Positions 53,852-62,474 of a stretch of 64,000 nucleotides of DNA are shown here, piece after piece. The translations under genes and the position numbers were made by a program. Origin of the DNA: GCA-2733415 sp964276095 (lineage in GTDB: Bacteria; Bacteroidota; Bacteroidia; Flavobacteriales; Flavobacteriaceae); the NCBI GenBank assembly GCA_964276095.1, contig CAXYDR010000003.1, forward strand, positions 1,364,001 to 1,428,000, written 5' to 3'. Positions within the stretch are counted from its first letter, which is position 1. Each line of letters begins with the position of its first letter. The notes under the pieces are model-generated. The model worked only from the letters and a program-made list of their open reading frames with translations, made no database searches and was not told where the DNA came from.

Positions 53852-54856
53852 ATGAAAAGAGTTATTTTAATAATATTTACCTTGTTTTTTGTGGCATTTT
53901 GTAATGCTCAGGAAAGTGAGTATGTAGAAGATTTCTCACATAAAATTAATGCAAAACTCGGTATTGATACTAAAACTTTCTCTTATAAAGTAAACAATAG
54001 TTCAATCAATGAAAAATACGATTTAAAACCAAACGAATCAGTTCGGTTAGCAGCCTCAGTACATTACAGATTTATTGGTGTTACTATTGGATTTTCTCCA
54101 AATTTTTTAAATAATAATGAAGATGAAAAGCTAAAAGGGGAATCGGATATCAATTCAATTCAGCTACGCTTATTTATCAAGCGCTTTATACAAGAATTTG
54201 AGTATAGCAAAATTGAAGGGTTTTATGTAGAAAACACTGCAGATTTTGATGCTAATTGGATAAAAAACACCGATCCGTTTATACAGCTAAAAAGTCTAAA
54301 TGTTAAACGTTTTGGAGGGAAAACTTCTTTTGTTTGGAATAAGAATTTTTCATTCAAGGCCTTATTGATGCAAAACCAAAAGCAAATAAAAAGCACAGGG
54401 AGTTTTGTGCCAAGTATATCTTATTTCTATTCAGAATTAAATAATCCAAATAATGAATTCATTTCTTTAGATGAAACTAATTTTGATTTGAATATAGCTG
54501 GAGGTTATATCCATAATTTTGTATTTGGAACATCTAAAAACTTCTTTGCTTCATTGGGATTATCTCCTGGTTTTGGGCTGAAATTCGCTAAGAATATTCA
54601 AGAAGATGAGTTTGGAATTCAAAAACAAAATAAAGAAACTTATACTAATTTTGTTTTTGAAGGGCGATTAAACTTAGGATATAATTCGGATAAAATATTT
54701 ACAGGAATGCAGTTTAATGTAAATGGGGTTACTTATAATAAAAATCAAGAAACCAAAGTAGAAGATTCTAACACCTATTTTCAGTTATACTTTGGATATC
54801 GTTTTGGAGCGCCTAAAATGTTAGAACGGTTATTTGATAAGATACATAAAAAATAA
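53852..54856 (+). CDS. DUF4421-type outer-membrane protein
   Basis: A 334-residue exported barrel. Signal peptide (VILIIFTLFFVAFCNAQ); then the order of segments I associate with DUF4421: KINAKLGIDTKTFSYKV, YDLKPNESVRLAASVHYRFIGVTIGFSPNFL, GEFVENTADF-like region (GFYVENTADFDANWIKN), RFGGKTSFVWNKNFSFKALLMQNQKQIKSTGSFVPSISY, and FFASLGLSPGFGLKF. The family is common in Bacteroidota and of unknown function. It sits inside the haem cluster with only a few bases to both neighbours, so it should be co-transcribed. Confidence 0.8.
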   Translation: MKRVILIIFTLFFVAFCNAQESEYVEDFSHKINAKLGIDTKTFSYKVNNSSINEKYDLKPNESVRLAASVHYRFIGVTIGFSPNFLNNNEDEKLKGESDINSIQLRLFIKRFIQEFEYSKIEGFYVENTADFDANWIKNTDPFIQLKSLNVKRFGGKTSFVWNKNFSFKALLMQNQKQIKSTGSFVPSISYFYSELNNPNNEFISLDETNFDLNIAGGYIHNFVFGTSKNFFASLGLSPGFGLKFAKNIQEDEFGIQKQNKETYTNFVFEGRLNLGYNSDKIFTGMQFNVNGVTYNKNQETKVEDSNTYFQLYFGYRFGAPKMLERLFDKIHKK

Positions 54857-54862
54857 GCGTAC

Positions 54863-55636
54863 ATGTTAAAAACAATAAAACGGATAGGACTCATCATAAA
54901 CTATAAAACATTTGTTTTGTTGTTGCTTTCTGTATTATCAACATATTTTTGTAATTATTACCATATAAAAGCTAATATCCCATTAACACTAATAGCTACT
55001 GCAATTGTTTTTCCAATAGCTTTTTCAATTGGAGGGGCTTATAAACGAAGAGAGTCAGCTTTAGATCAGTACGGAAATATTAAGGCACATGGTAGAGCTT
55101 TATTTTTTGCGGTGAAACATTGGTTGCCAGAAACTTCAATTGAAACTCAAGAAGAGGTAAAAAAACATCTAGCTCATTTACTAAGCTCTTGCAGAACATC
55201 GTTTACTGAGCCACTGGATAACTTACAAGAAAACGAAGTAGGTATTTATGAGAGTTTTGATGAATTATCAATGTTTGTAAAAAAACTAAGAAGTTTAGGC
55301 TTGCCTTCAGGAGAAGCTTCAAGAGCGAATTCATTTTTAAGTAAAATGATGGTTTCATTTGAAAAAATAAAACATATTTATCAATACAGAACACCACGTA
55401 CATTACGTACGTATAGTCAAATATTTATTATAATTTTGCCAATTATTTACGGACCGTATTTTGCAGTAGCAGCAGAATCATATTCCGCTTATTTAATTTA
55501 TGCAATGCCAATATTATTCAGTGTAATTTTGGTGAGTTTAGATAATATTCAAATGCATTTGGAAAACCCGTTTGATCAAGTTGGGGAAGATGATGTAGAA
55601 TTTAATGTTGAAAAATTTATAGCCAGTTTAAAATAA
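54863..55636 (+). CDS. Membrane protein, bestrophin-like (tentative)
   Basis: A 257-residue protein with four hydrophobic helices (about 15-32, 38-56, 180-200 and 206-226). The motif GGAYKRRESALDQYGNIKAHGRALFF after the second helix recalls the bestrophin channel pattern (a Gly/Arg-rich turn followed by a helix lining the pore) but the match is weak. A long soluble helical segment separates the two pairs of helices. It lies between the DUF4421 gene and hemB with gaps of 6 and 4 bases, so it belongs to the haem operon. Confidence 0.5.
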   Translation: MLKTIKRIGLIINYKTFVLLLLSVLSTYFCNYYHIKANIPLTLIATAIVFPIAFSIGGAYKRRESALDQYGNIKAHGRALFFAVKHWLPETSIETQEEVKKHLAHLLSSCRTSFTEPLDNLQENEVGIYESFDELSMFVKKLRSLGLPSGEASRANSFLSKMMVSFEKIKHIYQYRTPRTLRTYSQIFIIILPIIYGPYFAVAAESYSAYLIYAMPILFSVILVSLDNIQMHLENPFDQVGEDDVEFNVEKFIASLK

Positions 55637-55640
55637 AAAT

Positions 55641-56612
55641 ATGTATCCACTTAGAAGAAACAGACGCTTAAGAACTAACGACGCAATCAGGTCATTAGTA
55701 CGTGAAAATAATATTACTCCAAATGATTTTTTAGTGCCGCTTTTTGTGGTCGAAGGAATGGGAGTAAAGGAGGAAATAGCCTCAATGCCTAACTATTATC
55801 GTTTTAGTTTAGATCTATTGTACATGGAGGTAAAAGCACTATGGTCAATGGGATTAAAGTCGGTGTTGATATTTGTGAAGGTCCCTGATAAATTAAAAGA
55901 CAATGCAGGTACAGAGGCTTTAAATGAAAATGGTTTAATGCAACGTGCAATTCAAACTGTAAAGGATGCCTGTCCAGACATGCTGGTTATGACTGATGTA
56001 GCTTTAGATCCTTATTCTTCTTTTGGACATGATGGTATTGTTGAGGGAGGAATTATTTTAAATGATGAAACTTCGGAATTACTAGCTGAAATTGCTGTTT
56101 CTCATGCAGAAGCTGGAGCTGACTTTGTTGCGCCAAGTGATATGATGGATGGACGTATAGGAGTAATCCGTGAAGCTTTAGAAGATGAAGGAATGATTGA
56201 TGTTGGAATAATGAGTTATTCAGCTAAATATGCCTCAGCTTTTTATGGACCATTTAGAGATGCTTTAGATTCAGCACCAGGATTCGGTGATAAAAAAACG
56301 TATCAGATGGATTATGCTAATCGTTTTGAAGCACTTCGTGAGACAGAAATGGATATAGATGAAGGAGCCGATATTGTAATGGTAAAACCAGGAATGCCAT
56401 ACTTAGATATTGTGCGCGAAGTAAAAAATGAATATGATGTACCTGTAGCTGTTTATCAAGTTAGTGGGGAGTACTCTATGATTAAAGCTGCTGCAGAAAA
56501 AGGTTGGTTAAATCATGATGAAACCATGATGGAAAGCACTATGGCTTTTAAACGTGCAGGAGCAGATATCATTGCAAGTTATTTTGCTAAAGATATAGTA
56601 AAACTACTGTAG
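55641..56612 (+). CDS. hemB: Delta-aminolevulinic acid dehydratase (porphobilinogen synthase)
   Basis: A 323-residue enzyme joining two 5-aminolevulinate molecules into porphobilinogen. The region VMTDVALDPYSSFGHDGIV lacks the Cys triad of the zinc-type enzyme and matches the magnesium-type (Asp-rich) class. SYSAKYASAFYGPFRDA and IVMVKPGMPYLDIV contain the two active-site lysines. The first residues (MYPLRRNRRLRTNDAIR) match the family. It is the last gene of the haem cluster. Confidence 0.97.
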   Translation: MYPLRRNRRLRTNDAIRSLVRENNITPNDFLVPLFVVEGMGVKEEIASMPNYYRFSLDLLYMEVKALWSMGLKSVLIFVKVPDKLKDNAGTEALNENGLMQRAIQTVKDACPDMLVMTDVALDPYSSFGHDGIVEGGIILNDETSELLAEIAVSHAEAGADFVAPSDMMDGRIGVIREALEDEGMIDVGIMSYSAKYASAFYGPFRDALDSAPGFGDKKTYQMDYANRFEALRETEMDIDEGADIVMVKPGMPYLDIVREVKNEYDVPVAVYQVSGEYSMIKAAAEKGWLNHDETMMESTMAFKRAGADIIASYFAKDIVKLL

Positions 56613-56627
56613 TATTAAGAGCAAAAA

Positions 56628-56650
56628 TATATTTGCGTAGAAGTACGCAA
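56628..56650 (+). promoter_or_regulatory. TATATTTG box and hairpin before the T9SS cargo gene
   Basis: TATATTTG (56628-56635), then a TTGCGTA-GAAG-TACGCAA hairpin (56633-56650) partly overlapping it. No T run follows the hairpin. The gene starts 48 bases later. A leader hairpin or operator is possible. Confidence 0.4.
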
Positions 56651-56697
56651 GGGGAATATATTTAAAATTATTATTAATAAACTAACTACTTTACAAA

Positions 56698-59208
56698 TTG
56701 AATTACACTATTAAAAAAACAATAGTATTATCTATTCTATTAATTTATTGTTTAACATGTAAAGCCCAATTGGACTCCTATTTAATTGATGGTGAGGGAT
56801 GGGCAAAAGGAAATTATATTGAATTTGGAATTAATGAAAGAGGAGTCTATGGAGCCTCTACCGATAATATTCCTGCTACATTTCATACAAATAGAGTCCC
56901 AGGATTATTTGGATTTATAGCAAACCCAGCTGCTGATGGATGGGTAGATTATGATGGAGATTATTTTACCCCTGGAGATCCAGAAGAAGGTTTTTCTGTT
57001 GAAATTAATGGGACTAATTATAATAATAATAACGTAGACGATTTGTTCGGAGTTTCTGGTGCAGTAACAGGTGCATCAATACTTACATCGGATTGTTTTG
57101 ATGATGTTGCTCAAGTTGTTTGGGAAGGAAATGTAGATGGTTTGTCTATAAAAAGATATTATAGTGTTACTGAAGAAGGATTGTTTATACAAATGATTAC
57201 GACTATTAAAAACACTACTTCCGAAACAAAAAAGGATGTATATTTTATGCATAATGTTGATCCAGATAATAATGAATCATTAAACGGAAATCATGAAACT
57301 GATATGAACTTGATTTCTCAAGCAAGTTCAATTGAAGACGATGTATGTTTAGTAACTGCTTCTCAGAATGGAGTTACAGGAAGTTCAGTCGATCCTACTG
57401 GGTCTGATGTTAGCTTTTTTAGTAAGAGTCCTTTAGCAAGAGTTACATATGGTGGTTTTTCAAATAGAAATGCTAGTAATGTTTGGAATGGCGCTGGTTT
57501 TGCAGGTGACGAAGGGAGTACTTCAGATGATATAGATAAAGCTATTTCAATAGCTTTTAAACTTGGTGACTTATCTGGAGGCCAAGAAATGAGTTTTGTG
57601 TACTACTATATATTAGAAGAAATTGATGAAGATTTTATTCCGATTATAGTAAACATAACTCCCAGAAACCCATCAACTTGTAATGGAACTAATGGAGCTA
57701 TTGTGATTTCAGGTGTAATTCCAAATGAAAATTATTTGATTACTTATCAAGATGACGGAGTGATCATCCCAGAGGAAAATTATATTGCTAATTCTGATGG
57801 TATTATAGAAATTGGAAATTTAAATTCAGGTATTTACACAAATGTTAATATAGAATGGGGCTCTTGTTCTACAAGTTTAGCAACAATATACGAATTAACC
57901 GACCCTAATGTTCCAGAGTTTTCTTTAACAAATACAGATATAACTAAATGTTTTGTTAATGACGGAACAATTATACTTTCTAATTTACTTTCAGATGCTG
58001 AATACGAAGTTTCATATGAGTTGAATGGAAATTTAGTAGAAGAAACTTATGTAAGTAATAGTAGTGGAGTTGTTACAATTTCGGATTTAGGTGTTGGTGT
58101 TTATAGTGATTTTACAGCAGAAATATATAATTGTTATGTATCTCTTAGTGATGTTATTAATTTAATTGAGCCAGCAAAACCCACCGCAAACGGAATAAGT
58201 AATCAATTTTATTGTGATGAGGATTATGACTATATAACAACAATTAATCTATTAGAATTAAATGATGTTGTGTTAGGTACTCAAGACCCAAATGATTTTG
58301 AAATATCATACCATTTTACAGAAGATGATGTTATTAATAATGTAGCTGTTCCTTATACTTTTGAAACTCCTGGTGTGCCAACCTTTGTCCTATATTGTAG
58401 AATAAAGAGTATTGAAACGGGCTGTTATGCATATACATTATTTAATGCCATAATAGGAACGCCTGTTGACTTTGAATTGAATGATGATTTCATTTGTTTA
58501 AATAGTGATGACACATTAGATAGCAACTATGCCCCACCTATAATAGACACTTTCTTGTCTCCGTCGATACATAGTTTTGAGTGGTTTCATAATGGAATTG
58601 CCTTACCTTCTGAAACCTCAAGTAGTATAGTTGGTGATGACTTTGGAGAGTACTCAGTAAAAGTGACACAAAATAGTTCCGGTTGCCATATTACAAAAAC
58701 CACAACTATTCATCCGTCAGGAGTTCCAAATAATTTTGAAGTAAATATTATTTCATCAACGTTTTCGGATACTGATACAGTTGAAATAATTGCAACAGGT
58801 TATGGGGATTATGAATATAAGATGGATAATGGAGATTTTCAATCCTCACCAATTTTTTCGAATTTAACCTCAGGATACCATGTGTTTTATATTAACGATA
58901 TAAATGGTTGTGGTGTAGTGTTTAAAGAAGTTTTTGTAATTGATTATCCAAAGTTTTTTACTCCAAATGGAGATGGTGTAAATGATTATTGGCAAATAAT
59001 AGGAGTGGATAAATTAAAAGATCCTAAAATATTTATTTTTGATAGATATGGGAAATTGCTTACAACATTAAACTCATCAGAAATTGGTTGGAATGGTGAA
59101 TGTAATGGTAATGTATTACCTTCTTCTGATTATTGGTTTAAAGTTGTGTTTAAAGATTTAAACAATAATACAAGGGAGTTTAATTCGCATTTTTCATTGA
59201 AAAGATAA
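56698..59208 (+). CDS. T9SS type B sorting-domain (gliding motility-associated) surface protein
   Basis: An 836-residue secreted protein. Signal peptide (IVLSILLIYCLTCKAQ), a region of about 300 residues with a long all-beta domain, several repeats around 320-480 (the phrase NITPRNPSTCNGTNGAI and two copies of a segment ending ...SGIYTNVN/GVGVYSDF), an adhesion-like region, and the type B C-terminal domain (YPKFFTPNGDGVNDYWQIIGV ... IFIFDRYGKLLTTL). T9SS should export it to the cell surface or medium. No ATG is available; the only start in frame with the signal peptide is TTG 56698. The ligand is unknown. Confidence 0.88.
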   Translation: MNYTIKKTIVLSILLIYCLTCKAQLDSYLIDGEGWAKGNYIEFGINERGVYGASTDNIPATFHTNRVPGLFGFIANPAADGWVDYDGDYFTPGDPEEGFSVEINGTNYNNNNVDDLFGVSGAVTGASILTSDCFDDVAQVVWEGNVDGLSIKRYYSVTEEGLFIQMITTIKNTTSETKKDVYFMHNVDPDNNESLNGNHETDMNLISQASSIEDDVCLVTASQNGVTGSSVDPTGSDVSFFSKSPLARVTYGGFSNRNASNVWNGAGFAGDEGSTSDDIDKAISIAFKLGDLSGGQEMSFVYYYILEEIDEDFIPIIVNITPRNPSTCNGTNGAIVISGVIPNENYLITYQDDGVIIPEENYIANSDGIIEIGNLNSGIYTNVNIEWGSCSTSLATIYELTDPNVPEFSLTNTDITKCFVNDGTIILSNLLSDAEYEVSYELNGNLVEETYVSNSSGVVTISDLGVGVYSDFTAEIYNCYVSLSDVINLIEPAKPTANGISNQFYCDEDYDYITTINLLELNDVVLGTQDPNDFEISYHFTEDDVINNVAVPYTFETPGVPTFVLYCRIKSIETGCYAYTLFNAIIGTPVDFELNDDFICLNSDDTLDSNYAPPIIDTFLSPSIHSFEWFHNGIALPSETSSSIVGDDFGEYSVKVTQNSSGCHITKTTTIHPSGVPNNFEVNIISSTFSDTDTVEIIATGYGDYEYKMDNGDFQSSPIFSNLTSGYHVFYINDINGCGVVFKEVFVIDYPKFFTPNGDGVNDYWQIIGVDKLKDPKIFIFDRYGKLLTTLNSSEIGWNGECNGNVLPSSDYWFKVVFKDLNNNTREFNSHFSLKR

Positions 59209-59274
59209 GTTCGTAGAAAATAAATTTAAAGTATTTGTTGTTTTAAAAATGTTTGACACTTAGTAGTTTTAATC

Positions 59275-60339
59275 ATGACATTACTAATTACATATGCAGT
59301 TCTATCGATATTTTTTTCTTTTGTATGTTCTATACTGGAAGCGGTATTGTTAAGTGTAACGCCAACCTTTATTAGTGTAAATAAGAAAGAAGGGAAAAGT
59401 TTCGCGAGTCAATTAGAAGAAATGAAAAAGGATGTAGATAAGCCTTTAATTGCGATTCTTACTTTAAATACCGTTGCTCATACTGTTGGAGCAATCATGG
59501 TGGGTACAGAAGCAAAATCTGTGTTCAATGATGAAGGTAATGGGGTATTTGTAGTTTCTGCGGTAATGACGATATTAATTTTAGTTGCTTCAGAAATTAT
59601 TCCTAAAACTATTGGAGCAACCTATTGGAAAAAATTAGCACCAGTATCTGTGATGATTCTAAGAGGAATGATCCTGTTTTTTAAATGGACAGGGATTATT
59701 TGGTTATTGCAATTATTTACAAAATTATTCGGAAAAGGAGCTCATGGGGAAAGCGTATTGAGTAGAGAAGATTTTTCTGCAATGGCTGATATTGCTAAAG
59801 AAGAAGGTGTTTTTGAAGAATCTGAATCTAAAGTGATTAAAAATTTATTGAACTTTAAATCTATTTTAGCTAAAGATGTAATGACTCCAAGAACGGTAAT
59901 GAAAATTGCTGACGAACAAGTTAGTGTTAAAGATTTTTATGAATCGAATAAGAATTTACGCTTTTCAAGAATTCCAATTTATCAGGAAAAACCTGATAAT
60001 ATCATAGGTTATGTACTCAAAGATGACATTTATAAACAGTTAGCAGAGGATCAAGATAAAATGTTGTTAAGTGAATTACAACGTAAAATTCTAGTAGTTA
60101 ATAGAGCAATTCCTATTCCTGATTTATTTGAAAAGTTTATTGCCGAAAAAGAACATATAGCTTTAGTTGTAGATCAGTACGGATCTGTGAGTGGTGCCGT
60201 AACAATGGAAGATGTTATAGAAACCCTGCTAGGATTAGAAATAATGGATGAAAGCGATACAGATTCTGATATGCAACAATTAGCAAGGGAAAACTGGAAA
60301 GAACGCGCTAAACGACTAGGGATTATTGAAGATGATTAA
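59275..60339 (+). CDS. CNNM (DUF21) and CBS-domain membrane protein
   Basis: A 354-residue protein: an N-terminal DUF21/CNNM membrane domain (YAVLSIFFSFVCSILEAVLLSVTP; IPKTIGATYWKKLAPVSVMIL) with about four helices, followed by a pair of CBS domains (LAKDVMTPRTVMKIADE ... GSVSGAVTMEDVIETLLGLEI). The CorC_HlyC domain is lacking, so this is a short version. CNNM proteins move Mg2+ or Co2+ (known for some homologues). Its last codons overlap the start of the next gene by 8 bases, which shows that the alkyltransferase-RHS chimera stands in a normal ogt position. Confidence 0.9.
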   Translation: MTLLITYAVLSIFFSFVCSILEAVLLSVTPTFISVNKKEGKSFASQLEEMKKDVDKPLIAILTLNTVAHTVGAIMVGTEAKSVFNDEGNGVFVVSAVMTILILVASEIIPKTIGATYWKKLAPVSVMILRGMILFFKWTGIIWLLQLFTKLFGKGAHGESVLSREDFSAMADIAKEEGVFEESESKVIKNLLNFKSILAKDVMTPRTVMKIADEQVSVKDFYESNKNLRFSRIPIYQEKPDNIIGYVLKDDIYKQLAEDQDKMLLSELQRKILVVNRAIPIPDLFEKFIAEKEHIALVVDQYGSVSGAVTMEDVIETLLGLEIMDESDTDSDMQQLARENWKERAKRLGIIEDD

Positions 60340-61672
60340 AAACGTTGTAATTGCCTATGTCAAAACTCCAATTGGAATGTGTGAAATTAAAGGAAGTGAA
60401 CTAGGAGTTTCTCAAATTTCCATTTTAGATAATGATGTGCCAATTACGGCTACTATTCCCCAAGAATTACAAATTTGTGTTGTACAATTAGAAGAATATT
60501 TTAAAGGAGAAAGAAAAGTATTTGAATTACAGTTGGATTATAATGGAACAGATTTCCAGAAAACTGTTTGGGAATCACTTAATTCTATTCCTTATGGTAA
60601 AACAACAAACTATTTAAAACAAGCTCGTTTGTTAGGAGATGAAAAAGCAATTAGAGCAGTTGCTACAGCTAATGGAAAGAACCCATTCGGTATGCTACTA
60701 CCTAATAGGCACGCATCAAGCGCAGCCTACCGTTATGGCTTCCAAGGACAAGAAAAAGATGATGAATTAAAGGGAGAAGGGAACTCGATGAACTTTAAGT
60801 TTAGAATGCATGACCCGAGAGTGGGTAGGTTTTTTGCGCGTGACCCTCTGAGTTATAATTATCCTTGGAATAGCCCTTATGCATTTAGTGAAAATAAGGT
60901 TATTCATGGTACTGAACTTGAAGGATTAGAGTTTTTACCTCTTAGTGATGAAACGAGAGACCCTACAATAGTAGAATCTCTGCAACCAGATTTAGCTTTT
61001 ATGTCTGGGTTGGCATCATTAACAAATGCTGTTAAAAAAGCTAAGGCTAAATTTTTTGGAGACGATACATGGAATAGAACAGTAATTAAGGTTCAAGATG
61101 GTCTAGATTTAGAGACAGGTATTAATGTAAGTGTATATGGTTATGAAATTAAAGCTACTAGTGTAAACGGAGCTGACCCTCAGGAAGGTGTTAATGATGC
61201 CATTGAAAACGTAGCTAATACTGTTCCTTTTGGTAAGCCTCTTGTTAAGGCTGGTAAAGCTATAGTTTTAGCAGCAAAGGCAAGTAAAAAAGGAGCTTCT
61301 CTAAAAGCCGTTATTAATTCAGCTACTGATATGCTTAATAAACAAAAAGGGATTCTTGATGATACTATTGTTGAAGGAGTATCTTTGGATGGTAGTTTTG
61401 AACTACTTGATGATGTTGCTAATTTTCATATATTAGATATTGAAAATATATCTAATATTAAAGGAACCGCACTTAAAAATACGACTGAAGTATTTGAGGC
61501 AACCGCAAAAGCTAATGGCTCTAAAGAAGTAAGTATATTTTTTAGTAATGTTATTAATGACGCTTTACGAACAAGACCAGATTTAGCTAATAAATTAGGT
61601 TATGATTATAAATTTATACCTTCTGATTCTGGAGTAGGAAATGTTTCATGGACAAAAAAAATAGATGATTAA
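60332..61672 (+). CDS. Chimeric gene: O6-alkylguanine-DNA alkyltransferase N-terminus joined to RHS core and putative C-terminal toxin
   Basis: A 446-residue frame with two unrelated halves. Residues 1-~117 are an Ogt/Ada alkyltransferase: CVVQLEEYFKGERKVFELQL, GTDFQKTVWESLNSIPYGKTT, LGDEKAIRAVATANGKNP (helix-turn-helix and the Arg finger). Where the family continues with the nucleophile motif PCHRV, the sequence instead reads PFGMLLPNRHASS and goes on as RHS: YRYGFQGQEKDDELKGEGNS, FRMHDPRVGRFFARDPL, SPYAFSENKVI (to about residue 190). The last ~240 residues match nothing I know and have the variable C-terminal toxin position. No catalytic Cys remains. ATG 60332 is preferred to TTG 60326. The immunity-like gene follows with a one-base overlap. 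Confidence 0.85.
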   Translation: MIKNVVIAYVKTPIGMCEIKGSELGVSQISILDNDVPITATIPQELQICVVQLEEYFKGERKVFELQLDYNGTDFQKTVWESLNSIPYGKTTNYLKQARLLGDEKAIRAVATANGKNPFGMLLPNRHASSAAYRYGFQGQEKDDELKGEGNSMNFKFRMHDPRVGRFFARDPLSYNYPWNSPYAFSENKVIHGTELEGLEFLPLSDETRDPTIVESLQPDLAFMSGLASLTNAVKKAKAKFFGDDTWNRTVIKVQDGLDLETGINVSVYGYEIKATSVNGADPQEGVNDAIENVANTVPFGKPLVKAGKAIVLAAKASKKGASLKAVINSATDMLNKQKGILDDTIVEGVSLDGSFELLDDVANFHILDIENISNIKGTALKNTTEVFEATAKANGSKEVSIFFSNVINDALRTRPDLANKLGYDYKFIPSDSGVGNVSWTKKIDD

Positions 61673-62148
61673 TGATGAACTTAGCAGAAGAGGTAATTAA
61701 AGTAACCTTGAAATCCATACAAGACTCACCAATAATATGGTTAGACCAGAGTAAGGGAGTTTTATCTCGGTTATTGAACAAAGAAAGTGTTCTTAGAAAA
61801 AATATCCGATTACAAACTGATGAAGAACCTCTTTTTGAATATGCTTCATTAGATTCTTATTCATTAATTACGACTAAAAGAGTAATCTCTGATAGAGATA
61901 ATAAAAAATTAGAAATAGAAATAGAAAATATATTTAGGGTTAAATTACCTAAACGAGTAAAGGTAGTAAGTGATTTAGAAAATATTCCACCTTCGAGATT
62001 ACTTATAATTAGTGATAATAATGGAAATGAATTATGTTTAGAATTTGACCCATATTATCCCCATTATTTTGCTAGAATTTTAATTAATAATCTTTCTTCC
62101 AAATTAAGAACTAATAGTTGGTATTTAAATCCATCAACTAAAAAATAA
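61672..62148 (+). CDS. Candidate immunity protein for the RHS C-terminal toxin
   Basis: No recognised family. The 158-residue soluble product starts at ATG 61672, whose A is the last base of the toxin stop (TAATG), the tight coupling expected of a toxin-immunity pair; an ATG one codon later is possible. The middle (SYSLITTKRVISDRDNKKLEIEIENIFRV) recalls PH-like beta strands seen in some short-PH-domain proteins; this is only a visual likeness. There is no signal peptide, so it acts in the cytoplasm. The assignment rests on position, size and coupling, not on sequence homology. Confidence 0.6.
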   Translation: MMNLAEEVIKVTLKSIQDSPIIWLDQSKGVLSRLLNKESVLRKNIRLQTDEEPLFEYASLDSYSLITTKRVISDRDNKKLEIEIENIFRVKLPKRVKVVSDLENIPPSRLLIISDNNGNELCLEFDPYYPHYFARILINNLSSKLRTNSWYLNPSTKK

Positions 62149-62236
62149 ATGAAAGAATTCAAAAAAGGTGTGCTATATGGTACATCTTTTTTGCTTTTAG
62201 CATCATTATCCTACTCGTAGGTATAAACGTGTGTTA
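62149..62236 (+). pseudogene. Frameshifted small membrane peptide gene
   Basis: ATG 62149, overlapping no other gene, starts MKEFKKGVLYGTSFLLLASLSYS and stops at 62220. Adding one T to the six-T run at about 62177-62182 would join it to AFSIIILLVGINVC (stop at about 62236), giving a single-pass peptide of some 29 residues. Either a real frameshift or a homopolymer sequencing error. The product is not recognised. Confidence 0.4.
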
Positions 62237-62474
62237 AAAGGGCTTATAATGGGTGTGGGTGGTGTGTTATAACTCTATTAGTGTCAGTAAAACTTGCATA
62301 ATACATTAATTTTTCGTATATTTATATTTCGTCAAACAAGTGGGGGTAGTTCACCCTCATATATTAAAACAATTTTATTAAAATATTTATGTAAGTTAAT
62401 TACGCTACTTACATAATGTTCCTATGTTGTATATGGGAAAATGAAAAGCGTTTAAATATTAAATTGTTATAATT
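62237..62474. other. Non-coding stretch with hairpins inside the RHS island
   Basis: No open frame of note. It contains a perfect 10-bp inverted repeat TTATGTAAGT / ACTTACATAA with a 10-base loop (62387-62416), a G/T-rich segment near 62249-62272 flanked by TTATAA on both sides, and the GGGGGTAGTTCACCC sequence near 62342. Their nature is unknown; the 62387 hairpin is clearest and the others are weak. Confidence 0.5.

Noticed and set aside
62221..62474. Integron attC-like site or remains of the lost Ogt C-terminus in the gap after the immunity gene
   Set aside because: Neither the attC core (GTTRRRY with its partner) nor codons for PCHRV were found. The TTATAA repeats flanking a G/T-rich core are too weak to call.
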